From CAZAQV01 sp964487255 (GTDB lineage: Bacteria; Myxococcota_A; Polyangia; Polyangiales; CAZAQV01), in the NCBI GenBank assembly GCA_964487255.1, contig CAZAQV010000015.1, positions 113,779 to 177,778 of the forward strand: DNA of 64,000 nucleotides, in the 5' to 3' direction. Made by a program: the position numbers and the translations under genes. The notes beneath the pieces were generated by a model. It had not been told where the DNA came from. It saw nothing but the letters and a program-made list of their open reading frames with translations, and ran no database searches. Of this stretch, positions 40,518 through 49,236 are shown in pieces (the stretch's first letter is position 1; each line of letters starts with the position of its first letter).

Positions 40518-43106
40518 TTAGCAGCGAACGCGCTCGTTATTGGGGTCGTAGAGGTGCCCGCGACCGACGATCTGAACGGTGACCGGGTAGTGCCCGTCGC
40601 CGTTTTCGTTGAAGTACTCGATGGTCAATTTCTCGCCGACCTTGGCGCGATCTTGCGGCAAGTAACCCATCACAACGTGCTTTCCGATCGACGGGCAATA
40701 CGACGAACTCGTCGTGTACGAACGGCGGCCATGTTTATCGATCAGCACCTCTTTGGTTCGACTGTCGAGAATGGGAGCGATACCGACAGGGTAACGCGTC
40801 ACGCCGCTGACCGTGAGGTTGTCGACGGTCATCGCACACAACGTGGCGGCTTGGGTCACGTTCCGTTGTGCCATGTAGGCGTCTTTGCCAACAAAGTGGT
40901 CCTTCTTCACTTTGGGGCGATCGACGCCAGCTTCGTAGGCGTTGTACTCGGTTTCTAGGTCTGCGCCCTGCAAGCGAAAGCACTTCTCAAGGCGTCGACT
41001 GGTCGCGTACGTCTCGATGCCGACCGGAACCACGCCTGCCTCAAGAAAAGCATCGTAGAGCGCCAAACCTGCTGCGCTCTCGTTGTCGAAGTAGAGCTCC
41101 CAGCCCAACTCGCCAACATACGAAATTCGTAGCGCCTGCACCGGAACCTTGGTGCCCGACACATTGAGATCGAGCTGGTGGATGCTGGCAAACGAAAAGG
41201 CCTTGTGGGTGATGGCTTCGGGATCGGTGAACTTGCCCAGAACGTCACGCGCTTTGGGACCCCATAGACCAAGGGTTGCAATGTCGTGGGTACGGATTCG
41301 AATATCCGCATCCAGACCGTGATCATCGCGGTAGTTGCGTATCCAAACCAGGTCACGGTTGCCGTCCGCGCCGCCGGTCACGATACGATATGCGTTCTCG
41401 CCTTGACGGCAAACCGTCAGATCCGCATGCACGCCACCTTCATGATCGAGAAAGTTGGTGTACACCGCCTTGCCCACGGGCTTACTGCCGCCAACCTTGG
41501 CCACCGACAGCGTCTCGAGCATGCGCGCCGCGTCCGGGCCTTCGATATCGAAGATGGCGAAGTGGGAGAGGTTGATCATGCCCACGTGGTCACTCATCGC
41601 CAGGTGCTCGGCGTTGGCGATTTCGTAGGGCACATGCCTGCGGTCCCACTCGTTTTCTCGGACGGGAACCAGCGAAACGTACTCGCGCAAACGCTCCTCG
41701 TTGCTCTTGTAGGCGTAGGCGCGCTCCCACGCGGCGATTTCGTTATCGAAAAATCCTCCCAGCTCCTTTTCGCGCTCGTAGAACGGGCTCTTGAACACAT
41801 TTCGCCCGGTGACATACGGCTCGCGCGGATGCACAGGGGGGTTGTAGATCTTCTGGGCGTTCTCGTAGCAACGCCCTTTGACATACTCAGGTTTTTTTTG
41901 CGCAGGGTAGAAGCGGGCAATATCGGCCGCATGGGGATCCATCTGGGCCTTGCCTTTGACAATCCATTCGGCGCACAGACGCGCGGCACCCGGCCCGTCT
42001 TTAACCCAAACCGCTTCGCACAGCCAGAAACCGCGAACCTCCGGGGCTTCGCCGATCAGCGAGCCGTTATCCACGGTCACCGACAGAAGGCCGTTGAATG
42101 AAGCGCGCTCGTCGTACCCGAGCTCGCTCAGCACCGGAACCGTCTCCATGGCTTTTTCGAGAGGCTCCGCGATGTGCTCGAGGGGCAAGTGGCGCATCGA
42201 CGGCGAGACCTTGGTGAACTTCGGGTTGCCGATTTCGCGTGGGTCGATGAGCCGCGGCTCTTTTTCCTCGTAATAGCCCCACTCGATCATGCCGCCATCG
42301 GTGAAGCCGGTATCGCGAACATAGGCCGAGTTGCCTTGGTCGCGGAAGAGGGGATGGACCAAGTAGTCTTTGGTACCTTGGATCTTGTCATAGGGACCGA
42401 AGAAGAGAAGGGGGTGGTCTACCGGCCAAAGCGGTACCGGGACCTCCGCCATGTCACCCAGCAGCGGACCCCAAATGCCCGAGGTGATGATGACCCGCGG
42501 CGCTTCGATTGTCCCCTTGCCGGTATGCACGGCCCGCACGCGGCCGTCCTTGATGTCGAAGCCTGTGGCCGGCGTGTTGGTGAACGTGCGAAGCGCGCCC
42601 ATATCGCGCGCTCTGTCGCAATTCTCCAGGACGACATCGAGCGAACGCGGCGTGACGAGGCCTGCATCGGGGTCCCACATTGCGCCGCGAATCGAACTCT
42701 CGTCCACCAGCGGGAACCTTTCCTTGGCTTCGGCAGCATCGATCAGGCGGACATTCGTGCCGAACGCTTTGCCCGACGCGACCTTGCGTTTGAGCTCTTC
42801 CCAGCGCGCGTCGTCGTCCTTGCGGCACACCTCCATGCCCCCTCGCTTGAAGTAATGGTTGGTCTGTTCATAGAAGCGACGGCTGTATGTCGTCGTCCAC
42901 ACCGAAAGCTTGTCGTGGCTGGTATTGAACACGAAGTCGGAAGCATGTGAGGTTGACGAAATATCGGAGGGAATCGCACCAGCCTTCTCGAGGCCCACGA
43001 TGTTGCGCATTCCGAGTTCGGCTAAGAAGTAGGCCAGCGAGGAGCCGACGATGCCGCCCACCCCGACGATGACGGCGTCTGCTTGTGTTGGAAAGTCCTT
43101 TGACAT
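40518..43106 (-). CDS. Dimethylglycine/sarcosine dehydrogenase-like flavoenzyme with GcvT domain
   Basis: An 862-residue protein. The N-terminal ~430 residues are a DAO-type FAD domain with AVIVGVGGIVGSSLAYFL. By alignment the first Gly of GxGxxG is Val, with a Gly one position earlier. The His in SSTSHASDF sits where dimethylglycine dehydrogenase binds FAD covalently. The C-terminal half has GcvT/FAO_M folds (VGMINLSHFAIFDIEGPDA, YVGELGWELYFDNESA). Enzymes of this type oxidatively demethylate dimethylglycine or sarcosine and pass formaldehyde to THF as methylene-THF. It lies between fhs and the GcvT/DmdA-like gene with spacings of 20 and 27 bp. Confidence 0.9.
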   Translation of the reverse strand: MSKDFPTQADAVIVGVGGIVGSSLAYFLAELGMRNIVGLEKAGAIPSDISSTSHASDFVFNTSHDKLSVWTTTYSRRFYEQTNHYFKRGGMEVCRKDDDARWEELKRKVASGKAFGTNVRLIDAAEAKERFPLVDESSIRGAMWDPDAGLVTPRSLDVVLENCDRARDMGALRTFTNTPATGFDIKDGRVRAVHTGKGTIEAPRVIITSGIWGPLLGDMAEVPVPLWPVDHPLLFFGPYDKIQGTKDYLVHPLFRDQGNSAYVRDTGFTDGGMIEWGYYEEKEPRLIDPREIGNPKFTKVSPSMRHLPLEHIAEPLEKAMETVPVLSELGYDERASFNGLLSVTVDNGSLIGEAPEVRGFWLCEAVWVKDGPGAARLCAEWIVKGKAQMDPHAADIARFYPAQKKPEYVKGRCYENAQKIYNPPVHPREPYVTGRNVFKSPFYEREKELGGFFDNEIAAWERAYAYKSNEERLREYVSLVPVRENEWDRRHVPYEIANAEHLAMSDHVGMINLSHFAIFDIEGPDAARMLETLSVAKVGGSKPVGKAVYTNFLDHEGGVHADLTVCRQGENAYRIVTGGADGNRDLVWIRNYRDDHGLDADIRIRTHDIATLGLWGPKARDVLGKFTDPEAITHKAFSFASIHQLDLNVSGTKVPVQALRISYVGELGWELYFDNESAAGLALYDAFLEAGVVPVGIETYATSRRLEKCFRLQGADLETEYNAYEAGVDRPKVKKDHFVGKDAYMAQRNVTQAATLCAMTVDNLTVSGVTRYPVGIAPILDSRTKEVLIDKHGRRSYTTSSSYCPSIGKHVVMGYLPQDRAKVGEKLTIEYFNENGDGHYPVTVQIVGRGHLYDPNNERVRC

Positions 43107-43126
43107 GGCGTGTTTCCTTTCTCCGC

Positions 43127-44764
43127 TTAGGCAAGCCCGGAGATATTGCCCTGATCGTCGAGGTGGATGCTGGCGGCTGCCGGAGTTTTAGGTAGGCCTG
43201 GCATGCGTAAGATCGCGCCGGTGAGTGGAACCACAAAGCCTGCGCCCGCGGCGATTTTGATGTCGCGCACTGTGATACGAAACCCGTGCGGACGACCAAG
43301 TTTACTTGCGTCATCGGAGAGCGACTTTTCCGTCTTGGCGATGCACACCGGCAGATGCGCGAGGTTGTTGTCGTTGATGAGCGCCAGGGCAGCGCGACCT
43401 TGATCGGTGTAGTCCACGCCGTCTGCTCCGTAGACCTCACGCGCGACGATGGCGATCTTTTCCTCGATGGACTGCTCCCAATCGTAGAGCGGCTTGGCGT
43501 TGCCGTTCCCTTTTTCCACCGCCGTGATGACGGCTTCTGCCAAGGCGAGGCCACCTTCTCCACCGCGCCCATGGACTTCGACCACCTCAGCTCGGACGCC
43601 GATCTCTTCGCAACCGTCTTGGATGGCTTGCAGTTCACCTTCGCTGTCGTGCGGAAAGCGGTTGATCGCAACGACCGGCTCGGCGCCAAACTTGCGCACA
43701 TTCTCGAGGTGTCGGTGCAGGTTTACCATCCCGAGTTTGACGGCTTCGACATTCGTGTCTTGAAGGTCGCCGACCGAAACGCCGCCGTGCATCTTGAGGC
43801 TACGCGCCGTGGAGACGATGACGACTGCAGACGGGGAAAATCCGCCATAGGGCCCCACCAAATCGAAGAACTTCTCACCACCGAGGTCGAAGCCAAAACC
43901 TGCTTCGGTGACGACATAGTCCGAGAAGGACTGGGCCAATCTTGTGGCGAGCACGCTGTTGGCACCCTGGGCGATATTGGCGAAGGGACCGCCATGGATA
44001 AGCGCAGGACCATACTCCATGGTCTGGACGAGGTTGGGCAGTAGAGCCTCGCGCAGCAGTACTGCGGCCGCATCTTGGATACCCAAGTCAGCGACGGTCA
44101 CGGGCTCACCCGACTTGCGAAAGCCAAGCAGAATGCAGCCGATGCGCTCCTTGAGCTCGTTGTAGGTCTTCGAGAGGCAGAGGATGCCCATGATCTCAGA
44201 CGCAGCCGTAATGTCGAAACCGCGACGCAAGCTTCGGTCGTTCATGTCGATCGCGCGGCGCCATAGAATCTGCTGCGGATCGATGTCGAGGCGGTTGTCA
44301 AAATGGAGCTCGTTGTCGAGCACCGCGGCAATCAAGTTGTTGGCGGCTGCGACCGCGTGGATATCGCCCGTGAAATGCAGGTTGATGTCCTCCATAGGCA
44401 GCACTTGCGAATACCCGCCGCCAGCGGCGCCTCCCTTTCGTCCAAACACCGGACCCATTGACGGCTCCCGCAATGCCACGGTGGCCTTGTGTCCCAGCTT
44501 GCACAGCGCCTGGGTGAGGCCGATCGAACATGTGGTCTTGCCCTCTCCAGCAGGCGTGGGGTTTGTCGCACTGACCAAGATGAGTGGAGCCGTGGGATGG
44601 GCATCCGAGAGTAGCCGTGTGAGTGCGTCGTATTTGACCTTGGCCTTGTACTCACCGTAGTGAATTAGATCGTCTGCGGACAATCCGACCGAAGCCGCCA
44701 CTTCGTTAATCGGCTTCATCGTATGCGCGTGCGCGATCTCAATGTCCGTCTTCTGTTTGCTCAT
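43127..44764 (-). CDS. fhs: Formate-tetrahydrofolate ligase
   Basis: The 545-residue protein is close to the usual length. Signatures include TPAGEGKTT (P-loop), VALREPSMGPVFGRKGGAAG, INLHFTGDIHAV, and the VVAINRFPHDSEGEL region. It interconverts formate, ATP and THF with 10-formyl-THF. In demethylation pathways it runs in reverse, releasing formate and recovering ATP. It follows metF by 8 bp and precedes the DMGDH-like gene by 20 bp, so the four enzymes form one transcription unit. FolD, needed between methylene- and formyl-THF, is not in this window. Confidence 0.96.
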   Translation of the reverse strand: MSKQKTDIEIAHAHTMKPINEVAASVGLSADDLIHYGEYKAKVKYDALTRLLSDAHPTAPLILVSATNPTPAGEGKTTCSIGLTQALCKLGHKATVALREPSMGPVFGRKGGAAGGGYSQVLPMEDINLHFTGDIHAVAAANNLIAAVLDNELHFDNRLDIDPQQILWRRAIDMNDRSLRRGFDITAASEIMGILCLSKTYNELKERIGCILLGFRKSGEPVTVADLGIQDAAAVLLREALLPNLVQTMEYGPALIHGGPFANIAQGANSVLATRLAQSFSDYVVTEAGFGFDLGGEKFFDLVGPYGGFSPSAVVIVSTARSLKMHGGVSVGDLQDTNVEAVKLGMVNLHRHLENVRKFGAEPVVAINRFPHDSEGELQAIQDGCEEIGVRAEVVEVHGRGGEGGLALAEAVITAVEKGNGNAKPLYDWEQSIEEKIAIVAREVYGADGVDYTDQGRAALALINDNNLAHLPVCIAKTEKSLSDDASKLGRPHGFRITVRDIKIAAGAGFVVPLTGAILRMPGLPKTPAAASIHLDDQGNISGLA

Positions 44765-44772
44765 CTTGGCTC

Positions 44773-45600
44773 CTATGCGCTTATCGCTTCATTTCTGAGC
44801 GCCTGTTGACGCCACTGCTCGGTTTGATCAATTTGGTTGAAGGTAAAGACATGAAGGCCCGCGACACCCGACAGGCCGTCAATGGACTCTGCGATGTCCG
44901 CCACCAACTCGTCTGGCGTGTATGCGCTGGTTCCGATGGTGTTGGCCAACAGATCATGTTGCTTCTTGAGAAAGCGTAACGACGGACCGACGCCCACGCG
45001 CATCGAGATCGTGAGCAACTTATAGAGGCTGTGCACACCGGGAATCCCAATAAAGACATCCAGGTCGATGCCTTGACTACGTATTTCGCCAAGCCAGGCT
45101 CTCACGGTCGACCCCGAAAAACAGATCTGCGTCACCATGTAGTCTGCGAGTAAACTCTTCTCCTTGAGCGCCCGTAGCAGAGTACGATCGTCGATCTTGG
45201 CGTGACCCTCAGGGTAGGCGGCTACTCCCACGCGCTCGATGTGATGTTCGAGGCACTCTAGCTCACGCAAGAGCTCAAGCGACGAAGCGTAAGCCCCGAC
45301 AGGCTCATCGATATCTCCGCCTGGTACAAAGATGTCACGCACACCGAGCGCCGCGAGTGTCGTGATGATGTCCAAGAGATGCGCTCGGTCCTCGACCTGA
45401 CGCGCCGCGATGTGGGGAATGACTTTAAGCCCGCGCTGGGACAGAATGCGGGTCGCCTCAAGCGTGGCCGCAATGCCCTTATTCGGCGAACAAGTTACGG
45501 TCACTGGCACCTCGGGATGAAAATCATCCCCTCGCTTATTGAGGCTCTTGAGCGGAATGACCTCGTAGCGACAGCTTGAGATGAGGTGCTTAAAGTCCAA
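44773..45600 (-). CDS. metF: Methylenetetrahydrofolate reductase (MetF-type)
   Basis: A 275-residue FAD-dependent TIM-barrel reductase. The N-terminal Glu (SCRYEVIPLKS), the Thr of VTVTCSPNKG and the Asp in VPGGDIDEP correspond to the active-site Glu, Thr and Asp of E. coli MetF, and FNQIDQTEQW is the usual C-terminal motif. It catalyses 5,10-methylene-THF to or from 5-methyl-THF. As first gene of the leftward operon with fhs and two demethylase-type enzymes, it probably oxidises 5-methyl-THF here. A similar metF-plus-fhs pairing occurs in O-demethylation loci such as lig of sphingomonads. Confidence 0.93.
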   Translation of the reverse strand: MDFKHLISSCRYEVIPLKSLNKRGDDFHPEVPVTVTCSPNKGIAATLEATRILSQRGLKVIPHIAARQVEDRAHLLDIITTLAALGVRDIFVPGGDIDEPVGAYASSLELLRELECLEHHIERVGVAAYPEGHAKIDDRTLLRALKEKSLLADYMVTQICFSGSTVRAWLGEIRSQGIDLDVFIGIPGVHSLYKLLTISMRVGVGPSLRFLKKQHDLLANTIGTSAYTPDELVADIAESIDGLSGVAGLHVFTFNQIDQTEQWRQQALRNEAISA

Positions 45601-45658
45601 CCTTAAAGTCGTAATTAATCGCCAGCTATTTGTAAAACGATAAAAATAACTGCTTATT
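45601..45658. promoter_or_regulatory. Divergent LysR-controlled promoter region
   Basis: This 58-bp gap separates the starts of metF and the LysR gene and is markedly AT-rich. On the minus strand TTTACA and TACGAC, 17 bases apart, are possible -35/-10 elements for the operon. An ATAA-N-TTAT-like dyad (ATAAAAATAACTGCTTATTAT) could be the LysR site. Both assignments are by eye. Confidence 0.5.
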
Positions 45659-46573
45659 ATGAATTTACTTGATAGTATAGCTCTGGTGCAGTTCGATCAT
45701 CTGGAAACCTTTTTGGAATTGGCACGGAATCGCAGCTTTTCCCGAACGGCGGAGCGCATGCATGTCACGCAGTCCACCGTCAGCATGCGCATTAAGGTTC
45801 TTGAAACGACGCTCGACCGAACGCTCTTTCACCGCGGCAGGGGTGATGTCTCTCTGTCGCGTGCTGGAGAGCGCTTCCATCGCTACGCGGTGGGCATGCG
45901 CCGCATGTGGCAGCAGGCGGTGCAGGAAGTTCGGCTGCCCGAAGGGTACACCCGGGTGATCAGCGTAAGCAGTCAAGTGAGCCTGTGGGAGCGTCTGATG
46001 CTTCGCTGGCTTCCGTGGATGCGCCAGCACGCGCCACATGTTGCCATCAATGTCTCCACAGAACGCTCCTCGACGATCGCTGCGCAGCTCGGCGACGGGA
46101 CGCTGGATCTCGCCTTAATGTATGAGCCGCAAACCCTCGGAGGCATCACGGTCGAGCGATTGCTGGACGAAAAGCTCGTGCTGGTTTCCAACGTGCGCAG
46201 AGAGCGCAAGGATGCCTGGGTCGAAGACTATGTTTACGTCGACTGGGGAGAAGAGTTCAGACGTCAGCACGCCGAGGCCTTCACCTCGCTGGAGATGCCC
46301 AGCATCACGGTCGACCTTGGCGAACTTGGTTTGCGTCATGTTTTGCTCAGTGGTGGTTCAGGCTACTTCCCATTGCGTATGGTAGCCTCGCACCTACGCG
46401 AGAAGCGTCTCTATCGCGTTGAAGGGGCACCACAGTTTCGGCGTCCCGTATTCTACGCGTACGCATCCGAGCGAGAGGAGGATGAGGTGATCGAAACCGC
46501 TGTGCGCGGACTCCGGCATATTGCGGGTGAGCGTGTGCTCAACACGACGACCAATTCCCCCTCACCGAGTTGA
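45659..46573 (+). CDS. LysR family transcriptional regulator
   Basis: The 304-residue protein has the LysR winged-helix at its N-terminus (FLELARNRSFSRTAERMHVT, QSTVSMRIKVLE) and an effector-binding domain starting near YTRVISVSSQV. ATG 45659 is used; an in-frame GTG about 30 bases later, closer to the usual LysR length, is an alternative. It is divergent from the one-carbon operon by 58 bp, the typical position for a regulator of that operon. Its stop is followed at once by the 5-formyl-THF cyclo-ligase gene, tying it to folate metabolism. Effector unknown. Confidence 0.92.
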   Translation: MNLLDSIALVQFDHLETFLELARNRSFSRTAERMHVTQSTVSMRIKVLETTLDRTLFHRGRGDVSLSRAGERFHRYAVGMRRMWQQAVQEVRLPEGYTRVISVSSQVSLWERLMLRWLPWMRQHAPHVAINVSTERSSTIAAQLGDGTLDLALMYEPQTLGGITVERLLDEKLVLVSNVRRERKDAWVEDYVYVDWGEEFRRQHAEAFTSLEMPSITVDLGELGLRHVLLSGGSGYFPLRMVASHLREKRLYRVEGAPQFRRPVFYAYASEREEDEVIETAVRGLRHIAGERVLNTTTNSPSPS

Positions 46574-46602
46574 GCAAAGTGTTGCCGATTTCGAGGATGG
46601 AC

Positions 46603-47172
46603 ATGCGAGAGCGAAAGAGGCAGCTTCGCCGAGAGTTGATCGAGGAGCGCAATCGGTTGACGGAGAGTGCTCGACGAGAGCGATCTCTTCGCGCCGCGCA
46701 TCATCTCGAGACCAGCGGCGTATGGCGCTCCGCAGGCAGTATCGCGCTCTTTGCCTCCATGAATACAGAGATCGACACGGCGCCGTTGATTCACCTCGCT
46801 TGGGAAGCCGGCTGTAAGGTTGCGCTGCCCACAACACCTCCGCTGGGAAGGCCCCTTGTTTTTCGTTACGCAACCGCAAATACACCCATGGTTCGAAGTG
46901 CGTACGGAATCATGGAACCCGACCCGTCAGCCCAAGAGGTTCCCGCGAATGCCCTGGATCTGATCATCGTGCCCGGACTTGCGTTCGATAAGAGGGGTGC
47001 TCGACTGGGATATGGCGGCGGCTACTATGATCGCACAATCGTGTCCGCTTCGTGCGTCATCATGTTTTGCTTCGCATGCCAAGAGCTCGATGCCGTTCCC
47101 GAAGAGCCACACGACCAGCGCGTGCACGGTGTCGTTACCGAAGAAGGGTGGGTTCTAGGACCTCCGGTGTGA
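46603..47172 (+). CDS. 5-formyltetrahydrofolate cyclo-ligase
   Basis: ATG 46603 is chosen for its GAGG ribosome-binding site at a good distance; ATG 46597 or a TTG overlapping the lysR stop (46570) are alternatives. Motifs are the basic N-terminus RERKRQLRREL, PLIHLAWEAG, IIVPGLAFDKRGARLGYGGGYYD (glycine-rich nucleotide loop) and the final VHGVVTEEGW. The enzyme converts 5-formyl-THF, a dead-end by-product, to 5,10-methenyl-THF using ATP. Co-transcription with the regulator of the demethylation operon suggests it protects the THF pool during high C1 flux. Confidence 0.93.
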   Translation: MRERKRQLRRELIEERNRLTESARRERSLRAAHHLETSGVWRSAGSIALFASMNTEIDTAPLIHLAWEAGCKVALPTTPPLGRPLVFRYATANTPMVRSAYGIMEPDPSAQEVPANALDLIIVPGLAFDKRGARLGYGGGYYDRTIVSASCVIMFCFACQELDAVPEEPHDQRVHGVVTEEGWVLGPPV

Positions 47173-47255
47173 GCTGGATGTTCGAGTCTTGGCTAGGACC
47201 GGTGAAAATGCGCCTTGCGCCTGGCTCATAGATGCGCGGCTCACAGATGCGCGGC

Positions 47256-47621
47256 TCACGTCTGTGGGGAACTCGCTGATCGTCGCCAAGTGTCGACAAC
47301 CTTGCGAAAGAACGCATCCTCTTCGTCTTCGACACCGTCCAATCGGGAAACGTCAGACAGCATACTGATGAATAGATGACGAGCGCTCGGACGCACCGCA
47401 CCAAGGTTTGCGAGAAGCACTTCTTCGCTGGTTGAGTTCTCTGAGGCTGCTTGGGCCGCAGCGCTGAAGCGCCTAGCGCCAACGAGATTTGCGATGCCAC
47501 GGATGACCGCTCTTTCTCCATCGCTGACACGACCGTCAACCGCAGCCATGCGAAAAAGGAGCTTGACCAGCAGATAAACTTCTCTGTCGGTCAGTTGATC
47601 CGGTGACTCAATGTTCCCCAT
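47256..47621 (-). CDS. TerB-like small helical protein
   Basis: A 121-residue protein with a pattern of short helices: LTDREVYLLVKLLFRMAAVD, GRVSDGERAVIRGIANL, LFISMLSDVSRLDGVED. The MAAVDGxVSDGE motif matches the TerB/DjlA-type acidic loop, which is implicated in metal binding and tellurite or stress responses. It is a stand-alone domain with no ter genes nearby. A decayed partial copy exists at 36560-36830. Confidence 0.7.
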   Translation of the reverse strand: MGNIESPDQLTDREVYLLVKLLFRMAAVDGRVSDGERAVIRGIANLVGARRFSAAAQAASENSTSEEVLLANLGAVRPSARHLFISMLSDVSRLDGVEDEEDAFFRKVVDTWRRSASSPQT

Positions 47622-47711
47622 GCCTCACTATCTGATCTTCGAGCCGTCTTGTCGATTGCGAAGAAAGACCCTCTTTTTTCAGCGCAACCTAGAACAGTTC
47701 GCTTCGGTGCG

Positions 47712-48092
47712 TCAGGCTTCATGTATATGCTCTTCGAGCCAGTCGGCGATTGCATTCGCATCGATGCGCTTGACGATGACTTGATCGATCAAGAAGCGTT
47801 CGGCATCGTCCGCACTTACTGTCAGTCGATAGCCGTTCACCAGCAAGAATGTTGCGGTTAATGCAAACGCGACTCGCTTGTTTCCGTCGACGAAAGCGTG
47901 GTTCATCGCGAGGCTGTGCATGAGCGCTGCTGCTTGGAGCGAAAGACTCTCGTAGTAGCCAGACTGCGGGCGATGCAGTGCACTTTCGAGCGCTCCGATA
48001 TCTCGTAGACCGACCGTTCCGCCGAAGCGCGAGATGAGTTCTTCGTGCAAGGCGAGTGCTTCGTCAAGCGTAGGATAGAACGTAACCCGCAT
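47712..48092 (-). CDS. Doc-type toxin of the Fic family
   Basis: A 126-residue Doc-like protein. The Fic motif is NHAFVDGNKRVA, with Lys-Arg after GN as in Doc of phage P1, which phosphorylates EF-Tu. It also has the N-terminal strand LDEALALHEELISRFGG and LRDIGALESALHRPQSG, both usual in Doc. The C-terminus is helical (DANAIADWLEEHI). It starts three bases after the antitoxin gene, so translation is coupled. A stabilising or dormancy toxin-antitoxin pair is the likely role. Confidence 0.92.
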   Translation of the reverse strand: MRVTFYPTLDEALALHEELISRFGGTVGLRDIGALESALHRPQSGYYESLSLQAAALMHSLAMNHAFVDGNKRVAFALTATFLLVNGYRLTVSADDAERFLIDQVIVKRIDANAIADWLEEHIHEA

Positions 48093-48095
48093 TGC

Positions 48096-48308
48096 CTACT
48101 TGGCGAGTCTAGAGAGAACTTCCGCGTGGTCGTGTAGCACTTCGTTCATCGCGGAACGAAACGCAGGCCGCACTCGCACCCGACGCAGGTGTTCGATCAA
48201 AGCATCTTCAACCAGTTTAGAGATGCTCTGCCCCGTGGCCTTCGCGGCTGCGCGGACCTCGCGCAAGACCTCGGCATCGACCTGCGTTGCAAATTTTACT
48301 GCTGGCAC
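48096..48308 (-). CDS. Antitoxin of the Doc module, ribbon-helix-helix-like
   Basis: GTG start at 48308. The 70-residue protein opens with a beta strand and two helices typical of ribbon-helix-helix DNA binders (VKFATQVDAEVLREVRAAAK, GQSISKLVEDALIEHLRR). A C-terminal segment (RSAMNEVLHDHAEVLSRLAK) probably wraps the toxin. P1-type Doc is usually paired with Phd (Phd/YefM fold), so the RHH-type partner is a variant. Promoter is directly upstream at 48314-48343. Confidence 0.85.
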   Translation of the reverse strand: MPAVKFATQVDAEVLREVRAAAKATGQSISKLVEDALIEHLRRVRVRPAFRSAMNEVLHDHAEVLSRLAK

Positions 48309-48313
48309 CTTAG

Positions 48314-48343
48314 TAATTTTCTGGTTATTTCATGATTTGTCAA
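48314..48343 (-). promoter_or_regulatory. Promoter of the antitoxin-doc operon
   Basis: On the minus strand TTGACA (48338-48343) is a consensus -35. A weaker -10 (AAAATT or TTACTA) follows 17 bases downstream, about ten bases before the GTG start. The region is AT-rich in otherwise GC-rich DNA. Binding by the RHH antitoxin is expected but no clear operator was found. Confidence 0.55.
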
Positions 48344-48529
48344 GAATAGTGTGCTGCGGGTAGGGCTCATCTTGACTAGAACTGTGAGGCGCCTCATCGG
48401 CTAGCAAAGCGGGTATGATAGAGAGTGATGCAGCTATCGGATATCGATGGATTCATTGCGAGTTTCTGGAGAACGCCGCATTCGTTGCGCACCTCTTCGC
48501 CCAACGCAATGATGGCGCCTGTCTAATCT
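48344..48529. other. Intergenic region upstream of the toxin-antitoxin pair
   Basis: No convincing gene. A perfect 12-bp palindrome TGAGGCGCCTCA lies at 48385-48396. A 68-codon rightward open frame starting at 48415 runs into the HEAT-repeat gene and has no recognisable motif. Confidence 0.4.
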
Positions 48530-49153
48530 TCATGACCTTGAGCAAGGGCAAGAAATCTGATTTCTGCCTCTCATCCGCGTTGCTTCCAAAACATCAGGGC
48601 CTTGCTGGTTCAAGCGCTTGAGTGCGAGTGCCGAACTCATGCGGGCCTGGTAGTCGTCATCGTGATTGAGCTGGTGAACCAAGGATGCAACGAGGGTTTC
48701 GCGGCCGGTCTGATCGAGCCGAGCAGGATCTACGCGCCCCGAAGTCTCGATAGCAGCCTCTCGCTCCTGCGGGTCCGAGGATTGAAGCGCTTCAAGCGAA
48801 GTCTCGATTGATTCTGATTCAGTAAAACTCATGTTGAGCTCGCGGAGTGCTTCGACAGCGCCATCGCGTGCCGTCGGGTCAGGGTCCTCTTGCGCCATTT
48901 GAGCGAGCTTTTCGCTTACAGGATGCGCGTCAACCTTTGGGCTTCCAAAAGCGCGGGCTGCTGCGTGTCGGACTTCCGAATCTTCATCTTCGAGGCGTCT
49001 CATCAATGTCTCAATCACGGGTGCAATTTGTTGTAGCAGCAGCGTTACCGCTTTTTCGCTGCCTTCTCGGATGACTCGGTCGGCCTCTTCAAAGCCACCG
49101 TTCGGTTTCACGAGCTGCTCCACGAAAGAAGCGACGTCGACGGTAGAGAGCAC
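48530..49153 (-). CDS. HEAT-repeat protein
   Basis: The frame is open further upstream (to 49447) but that part overlaps the helicase gene and is Arg/Ser-rich shadow sequence. GTG 49153 gives a 207-residue product and is the preferred start. It contains three to four HEAT-type helix pairs (LMRRLEDEDSEVRHAAARAF, AQEDPDPTARDGAVEALREL, LVHQLNHDDDYQARMSSALA). HEAT repeats form curved protein-binding scaffolds. Partner unknown. The Cys-rich tail (ISCPCSRS) is odd for this family. Confidence 0.65.
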   Translation of the reverse strand: MLSTVDVASFVEQLVKPNGGFEEADRVIREGSEKAVTLLLQQIAPVIETLMRRLEDEDSEVRHAAARAFGSPKVDAHPVSEKLAQMAQEDPDPTARDGAVEALRELNMSFTESESIETSLEALQSSDPQEREAAIETSGRVDPARLDQTGRETLVASLVHQLNHDDDYQARMSSALALKRLNQQGPDVLEATRMRGRNQISCPCSRS

Positions 49154-49236
49154 TGGTCCAATGTACAAGGGGACGTTTGTTCCATGGGGATGCACGTTTG
49201 CCCGTTGGTTCGCGTCAGAAGGTGATATGTGAAGGC

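Noticed and set aside
47135..47539. 134-codon frame over the TerB-like gene
   Set aside because: It is an alternative frame of the TerB-like gene with low-complexity composition.
48415..48621. 68-codon open frame upstream of the HEAT-repeat gene
   Set aside because: No ribosome-binding site or motif, and it overlaps the HEAT-repeat gene on the other strand.
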